Shown one piece after another: positions 60,622 to 64,000 of a stretch of 64,000 nt of DNA. Under the pieces are notes generated by a model. That model ran no database searches. It saw nothing but the letters and a program-made list of their open reading frames with translations, and was not told the origin of the DNA. Made by a program: the position numbers and the translations under genes. Source of the DNA: Candidatus Obscuribacterales bacterium (GTDB taxonomy: Bacteria > Cyanobacteriota > Vampirovibrionia > Obscuribacterales > Obscuribacteraceae); the NCBI GenBank assembly GCA_020050835.1, contig JAGVKB010000118.1:22999-86998 (forward strand). The letters are read 5' to 3'. Within the stretch, counting starts at the first letter, position 1. Each line of letters starts with the position of its first letter.

Positions 60622-62478
60622 TTGGCACGTGAAACCATAGTCAATGTTTTCTGGGAGAGGGTGAAAGCCAATCCGGAGCGGCCGGCATTGTTGCACAAGG
60701 TTGCCGGCAGCTATCGCCCGGTGATCTGGCGAGAACATGGACGGGTCGTGGAGCTGCTGGCCGGAGGTCTGCTCAACTTGGGTGTGGAGCCTGGCGAGAA
60801 AGTCTCCATCATGTCCGCTACCCGTCCTCATTGGACCTGGGCTGACGTCGCGGTGCTTTCGGTCGGTGCGGTCACTGTGCCGATTTATCCCACGCTGGGT
60901 TCGCCGGAGATCGAGTATCTCCTGCGCCATAGCGATTCGGTCGGCATCTTCGTCGAAAATGACAAGCAGCTGGAGAAGCTGCTTGCGCTCCCGGCTTTAC
61001 CGGAGCAGCTTCGTTTCGTAGTGCTTATAGACGGCGAGCCGCCGCTCAAGAAACACAATTGGAAATTGCTCAAATGGGAAGATCTGCTCAAGGATGGAGA
61101 AGTCTATCTTCCCAGGCATCCACAGGTGCTCACCGGGCGCATCAACTCGCTCAAACCGCAAGACCTTGCCACCATTGTTTATACCTCAGGCACCACTGGC
61201 GTGCCGAAAGGGGTCATGCTCTTGCACAGCAACATCTATCATGTTTGCCAGTCGATGAGTCTATTGATCGGTCTGCATCCCGATGATATCGCGCTCTCTT
61301 TCCTGCCGCTTTCGCATGTCTTCGAGCGCATCGGCGGTCAGTTCTTGGCTATCTATGAAGGGCTGGTAGCAGCCTATGCCGAGTCGATGGAGACTGTTGC
61401 GCAGAACATGCTGGAGGTGAAACCGACCATCATGAATGGCGTGCCGCGCTTTTTTGAAAAGGTGTATCACCGCATTCAGTCTGAAGTCCGGCACATGGCT
61501 CAAGCCCAGCAGTACCTGATCCGCTGGGCCTTGGCGCTCGGTAAGCGGGCGGCTAAATACCGCTTACGCTCCACTGGCGATCAAAATGGCGTCGATGAGA
61601 TAGTCCAGAAGATTTATCGGGCCGAATTGCGAGTTGCCGAAAGGTTGGTCTATTCGAAAATTCGGCGCCGTTTCGGCGGAAGAGTCCGATTCATGGTCTC
61701 CGGAGCCGCTCCGCTTTCCAGCGATGTGCAGCTCTTTTTCGATTCAATCGGCATACCGATTATCGAGGGTTACGGTCTGACCGAGACAGCTGCGCCGGTG
61801 AGCTGCAATACTCCCAAAGGCAATCGGCGAGGAACGGTCGGGCGTCCGTTGCCGGGTGTGAAGATAAAAGTGGCTGATGACGGCGAAATCTTGATCAAAG
61901 GTCCCAATGTCTTTGCCGGCTATTACAAAAACGAGTTAGCTACAAAAGAGGCATTTGTCGATGGTTGGTTCCTCACCGGCGACATCGGCGAGATCGACAA
62001 AGATGGCTTCTTGAGAATCAAGGACCGCAAGAAGGACATTATTATTACCGCCGGCGGCAAGCACATCGCTCCGCAGTATCTGGAGAATCTCTTTGTCGGA
62101 GATTCATTGATCAGCCACATTCTGGTCTACGGGGACAGGCGAAAGTTCGTTACCGCCTTGATTACACTCAGCGCTGACGGACTGGTCTCGTTTGCCAGTA
62201 GTAATGCAATCACCTACTCCAGCCTCGAGGAGCTCAATCATCATCCGCAAGTGCTCAAAGAATTGGAGGCTGTCGTTAGCCGGAAGAACCAGCGGCTAGC
62301 GACTTACGAGCAGATCAAGAAATTTCTCGTGCTCGACCATGAATTTTCAGTTGAGCGAAATGAATTGACACCCACCCTAAAAGTGAAGCGCAAGGTCGTT
62401 ACAGAAAAGTACAGGAAACTTCTGGACAGTTTGTACGAAGTTGAGGACCTTGAGCTTGAAGATTCTACTGGAAGGTAA
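60622..62478 (+). CDS. Long-chain acyl-CoA synthetase (FadD15-type AMP-binding)
   Basis: 618 residues, TTG start with GAGGTGG upstream. AMP-forming ligase: P-loop TIVYTSGTTGVPKGVMLLHSN, LPLSHVFERIGGQ, MVSGAAPLSSDV, EGYGLTETAAPVSCNTPKG, GWFLTGDIGEIDKDGFLRIKDRKKDIIITAGG (A8/A10 region) and a C-terminal Lys. Peripheral or inner-membrane associated; activates fatty acids for degradation or lipid synthesis. A DUF6159-like membrane gene follows after about 130 bases. Confidence 0.94.
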   Translation: MARETIVNVFWERVKANPERPALLHKVAGSYRPVIWREHGRVVELLAGGLLNLGVEPGEKVSIMSATRPHWTWADVAVLSVGAVTVPIYPTLGSPEIEYLLRHSDSVGIFVENDKQLEKLLALPALPEQLRFVVLIDGEPPLKKHNWKLLKWEDLLKDGEVYLPRHPQVLTGRINSLKPQDLATIVYTSGTTGVPKGVMLLHSNIYHVCQSMSLLIGLHPDDIALSFLPLSHVFERIGGQFLAIYEGLVAAYAESMETVAQNMLEVKPTIMNGVPRFFEKVYHRIQSEVRHMAQAQQYLIRWALALGKRAAKYRLRSTGDQNGVDEIVQKIYRAELRVAERLVYSKIRRRFGGRVRFMVSGAAPLSSDVQLFFDSIGIPIIEGYGLTETAAPVSCNTPKGNRRGTVGRPLPGVKIKVADDGEILIKGPNVFAGYYKNELATKEAFVDGWFLTGDIGEIDKDGFLRIKDRKKDIIITAGGKHIAPQYLENLFVGDSLISHILVYGDRRKFVTALITLSADGLVSFASSNAITYSSLEELNHHPQVLKELEAVVSRKNQRLATYEQIKKFLVLDHEFSVERNELTPTLKVKRKVVTEKYRKLLDSLYEVEDLELEDSTGR

Positions 62479-62612
62479 AAAACGCTTTACTTTCGCTTGG
62501 CAACTAAATACAATATGTCTGAAGGTCAGGGTTTCCAGGCCGGCAGCCCGAACAATCCTTACGAAGACCACCTTTTACTACCAAGCCGGCAACCCTTGAG
62601 GGTATTTGAATC

Positions 62613-63713
62613 ATGTTAGAGTCTTTTGGACGGGGCTTAAAGATGATTGGCGCCAGTGTCAAGATGGGCTGGCAAGACAAGCGCCTGCTTCTTCCCTCTG
62701 TCGTTACCGTTTTTACCAATATCTTTTTCGGATTTTTCCTGCTCTGGTTGGCGTCCGAAAAGATGCATTCGAATCCAGTCGCACCGCCGGCTCGACCGCA
62801 CCCGGCCCATCATTCTTACACGTCTATGTTCAGTCACGGACACGGTTTTGGGCATCGGGGCGGACCGGCTCCGGATGTCAATCAGATTGCCGGTCAGATG
62901 GCGGGTCAAATGGGCCAAATGGGTCAGATGGCCGGTCAGGTCGTCGGCCAGATCGGCGTGAACGCTCCGATGGATCCCAGTGGAACTGGCTCTTTCCAGG
63001 GGTTGATGAATACTGATGCCTGGTTGAGCGTGGTGGCCATCATGGCGATCTGGTGGTTGACCAATCGCTTCCTGGAAGGTGTAACAACCGCGTTAGTCTA
63101 TAGCCATCTGACCGAAGGACGCGGCACTGGCACATTCAGAGAAGCGTGCGCGGCGGTCGCTTCGAGCTTCCCAGCCATAGTGGCTCTGGGCCTGGTTACG
63201 CTTTTGGCTAAGACTGTGGCCAGCTGGTTGCGCAAACAGAAAGATCAAGCCGGTGTCATGTCGATGGGCTTCAAGTTTCTGGCCAGCATCGTAGAAGTCT
63301 TCTGGACACTTGCCGGTCATCTAATCTTGCCGGCGATTGTGATTGAAGGTACGTCTTTCTGGGGCGGCATGAAGCGCGCCGACAAGATTGCCCAGTCCAA
63401 CTTGCTGACGATTGGAGTCGGCGAAGTGGGTGTGGAGGGTATCTGCCGATTCACCAGTTATCTGGTTTATTCAGTTGGAATGAGCCTCTTCGGCTATATG
63501 TATTACATGAAACTGGCGATGACGCATCCCTTGTTCGTAGCGGGAACGATTGCCTGGGTGGCCTGCGTGGTTATAGTGACGGCGCTATCAATATATATAC
63601 GGGCTGCCTTCTACACCTGCCTCTATGTTTGGGCGATTGAAGCGGAATCCGTTCGGGAAACAGAACGCAAGCAGATTCCTGCGCCCGGTCCCCTGGCTGC
63701 GGCGCTCGCCTGA
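62613..63713 (+). CDS. Polytopic membrane protein, DUF6159-like
   Basis: 366 residues. About six hydrophobic helices, first at ~27-47 (LPSVVTVFTNIFFGFFLL). An insert of ~70 residues at ~50-120 is His/Pro-rich then a GQM repeat (GQMAGQMGQMGQMAGQV), unusual for the family and probably flexible or metal-contacting. The rest (FREACAAVASSFPAIVALGL, ILPAIVIEGTSFWGGMKRA) fits DUF6159-type proteins. Function unknown. Confidence 0.75.
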   Translation: MLESFGRGLKMIGASVKMGWQDKRLLLPSVVTVFTNIFFGFFLLWLASEKMHSNPVAPPARPHPAHHSYTSMFSHGHGFGHRGGPAPDVNQIAGQMAGQMGQMGQMAGQVVGQIGVNAPMDPSGTGSFQGLMNTDAWLSVVAIMAIWWLTNRFLEGVTTALVYSHLTEGRGTGTFREACAAVASSFPAIVALGLVTLLAKTVASWLRKQKDQAGVMSMGFKFLASIVEVFWTLAGHLILPAIVIEGTSFWGGMKRADKIAQSNLLTIGVGEVGVEGICRFTSYLVYSVGMSLFGYMYYMKLAMTHPLFVAGTIAWVACVVIVTALSIYIRAAFYTCLYVWAIEAESVRETERKQIPAPGPLAAALA

Positions 63714-63774
63714 GTTAGGATGGGAGTGCAGGTTGGATTAAGAGCTGACCAGCTCCGGATTGAATGATCGATGC

Positions 63775-64000
63775 TTACAAGCCGTAATTCTTGCGCAGGA
63801 AGTCGATCCGCTCTTTGATAGTGCCGGTTCGGGCTTGACCGAGCGAGTCCATCTCGAGCTTTTCCAGCCGTTTAAACACCGGCATGTCAGCTTGTTTGCG
63901 TCCGTAAATCTTGATCTCGACCGCTGCCAGCGCATCTTCCAGCGTGCCAAGCCCGGTGCCGGGCGGCCCGAGCTTGTTGACCGCCGCCGGCGGCGGCGAC
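63775..64000 (-). CDS. Partial gene: C-terminal RLEKLE...FLRKNYG repeat domain
   Basis: Minus-strand frame entering from beyond the window and ending TAA at 63775; 74 residues are visible. Pattern LEDALAAVEIKIYGRKQ, then PVFKRLEKLEMDSLGQART, then GTIKERIDFLRKNYGL. This YG--------RLEKLE---G------RIDFL module is repeated at the ends of many predicted exported proteins of Obscuribacterales as I recall; not verified. A Pro/Ala-rich stretch precedes it. Function unknown; the rest lies outside. Confidence 0.6.
   Translation of the reverse strand, partial: SPPPAAVNKLGPPGTGLGTLEDALAAVEIKIYGRKQADMPVFKRLEKLEMDSLGQARTGTIKERIDFLRKNYGL

Overview
This is a 64 kb chromosomal stretch of moderately high GC from a diderm (LPS-bearing) bacterium. 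Evidence for a diderm envelope is lpxB next to an MsbA-like exporter, a TonB-like protein, lipoprotein-type signals, Tat-type signals and M16/S41 envelope proteases. Four eukaryote-like Ser/Thr kinase genes (one cut by the window edge, one fused to TPRs), TPR membrane proteins, a GGDEF-DUF4388 protein and a C-terminal fragment with an RLEKLE...FLRKNYG-type repeat are reminiscent of the Obscuribacterales/Melainabacteria (Vampirovibrionia, non-photosynthetic relatives of Cyanobacteria). That placement is inference: no rRNA, tRNA or marker phylogeny is available here. I saw no rRNA, tRNA, CRISPR array, insertion sequence or prophage.

Layout. 1-2279: a partial Ser/Thr kinase and an MFS transporter (minus strand). 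2582-10200: a tightly packed eight-gene plus-strand operon: SPFH-SHOCT protein, two zinc-ribbon DUF4178 proteins, a 45-residue membrane peptide, a DUF350 protein, a membrane-fused spermidine-synthase-like enzyme, an FAD amine-oxidase-like protein and a polytopic membrane protein. This is the most system-like locus in the window. 10281-12735: APC permease and universal stress protein (minus). 13336-18985: GTP-type PEP carboxykinase, LolA-like lipoprotein, several exported or unknown small proteins, a DoxX protein, a triple-repeat GWE...FRR protein and a clear bacterial metallothionein. 19015-21713: a large protein with a papain-like Cys-His-Asn signature and a co-transcribed partner (minus). 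22117-30395: CaiB-type CoA transferase, tandem membrane Ser/Thr kinases, a Spy-like protein, an ABC exporter pair and an orphan PAS histidine kinase.

30409-36323 (minus): pyruvate phosphate dikinase with its regulatory kinase/phosphatase, a BioD-like ATPase and a C-terminal processing protease. 36725-40852: methylthioadenosine phosphorylase and an M16 peptidase pair (one catalytic, one not). 40973-48953: a TPR pseudokinase, a Tat-exported FAD oxidoreductase paralogous to the one in the first operon, an acyl-CoA carboxylase beta subunit, a TPR membrane protein, and a DUF2063/HvfC-like protein behind a 59-residue peptide. 49350-53340 (minus): secG-ubiE-lpxB-ABC exporter. 53779-63713: TonB-like protein, GGDEF-DUF4388 protein, ruvX, sixA, DUF3465 lipoprotein, a deoxyribosyltransferase-like/N-formylglutamate-amidohydrolase-like fusion, cutA, acyl-CoA synthetase and a DUF6159-like membrane protein; a partial gene closes the window.

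How it fits together. PEPCK, PPDK and the PPDK regulator give reversible control of the PEP/pyruvate/oxaloacetate node. The membrane aminopropyltransferase-like enzyme would release methylthioadenosine, which the phosphorylase at 36725 could salvage. CoA transferase, acyl-CoA carboxylase and acyl-CoA synthetase point to fatty or organic acid use. The kinases, pseudokinase, histidine kinase and diguanylate cyclase make this a signalling-rich region.
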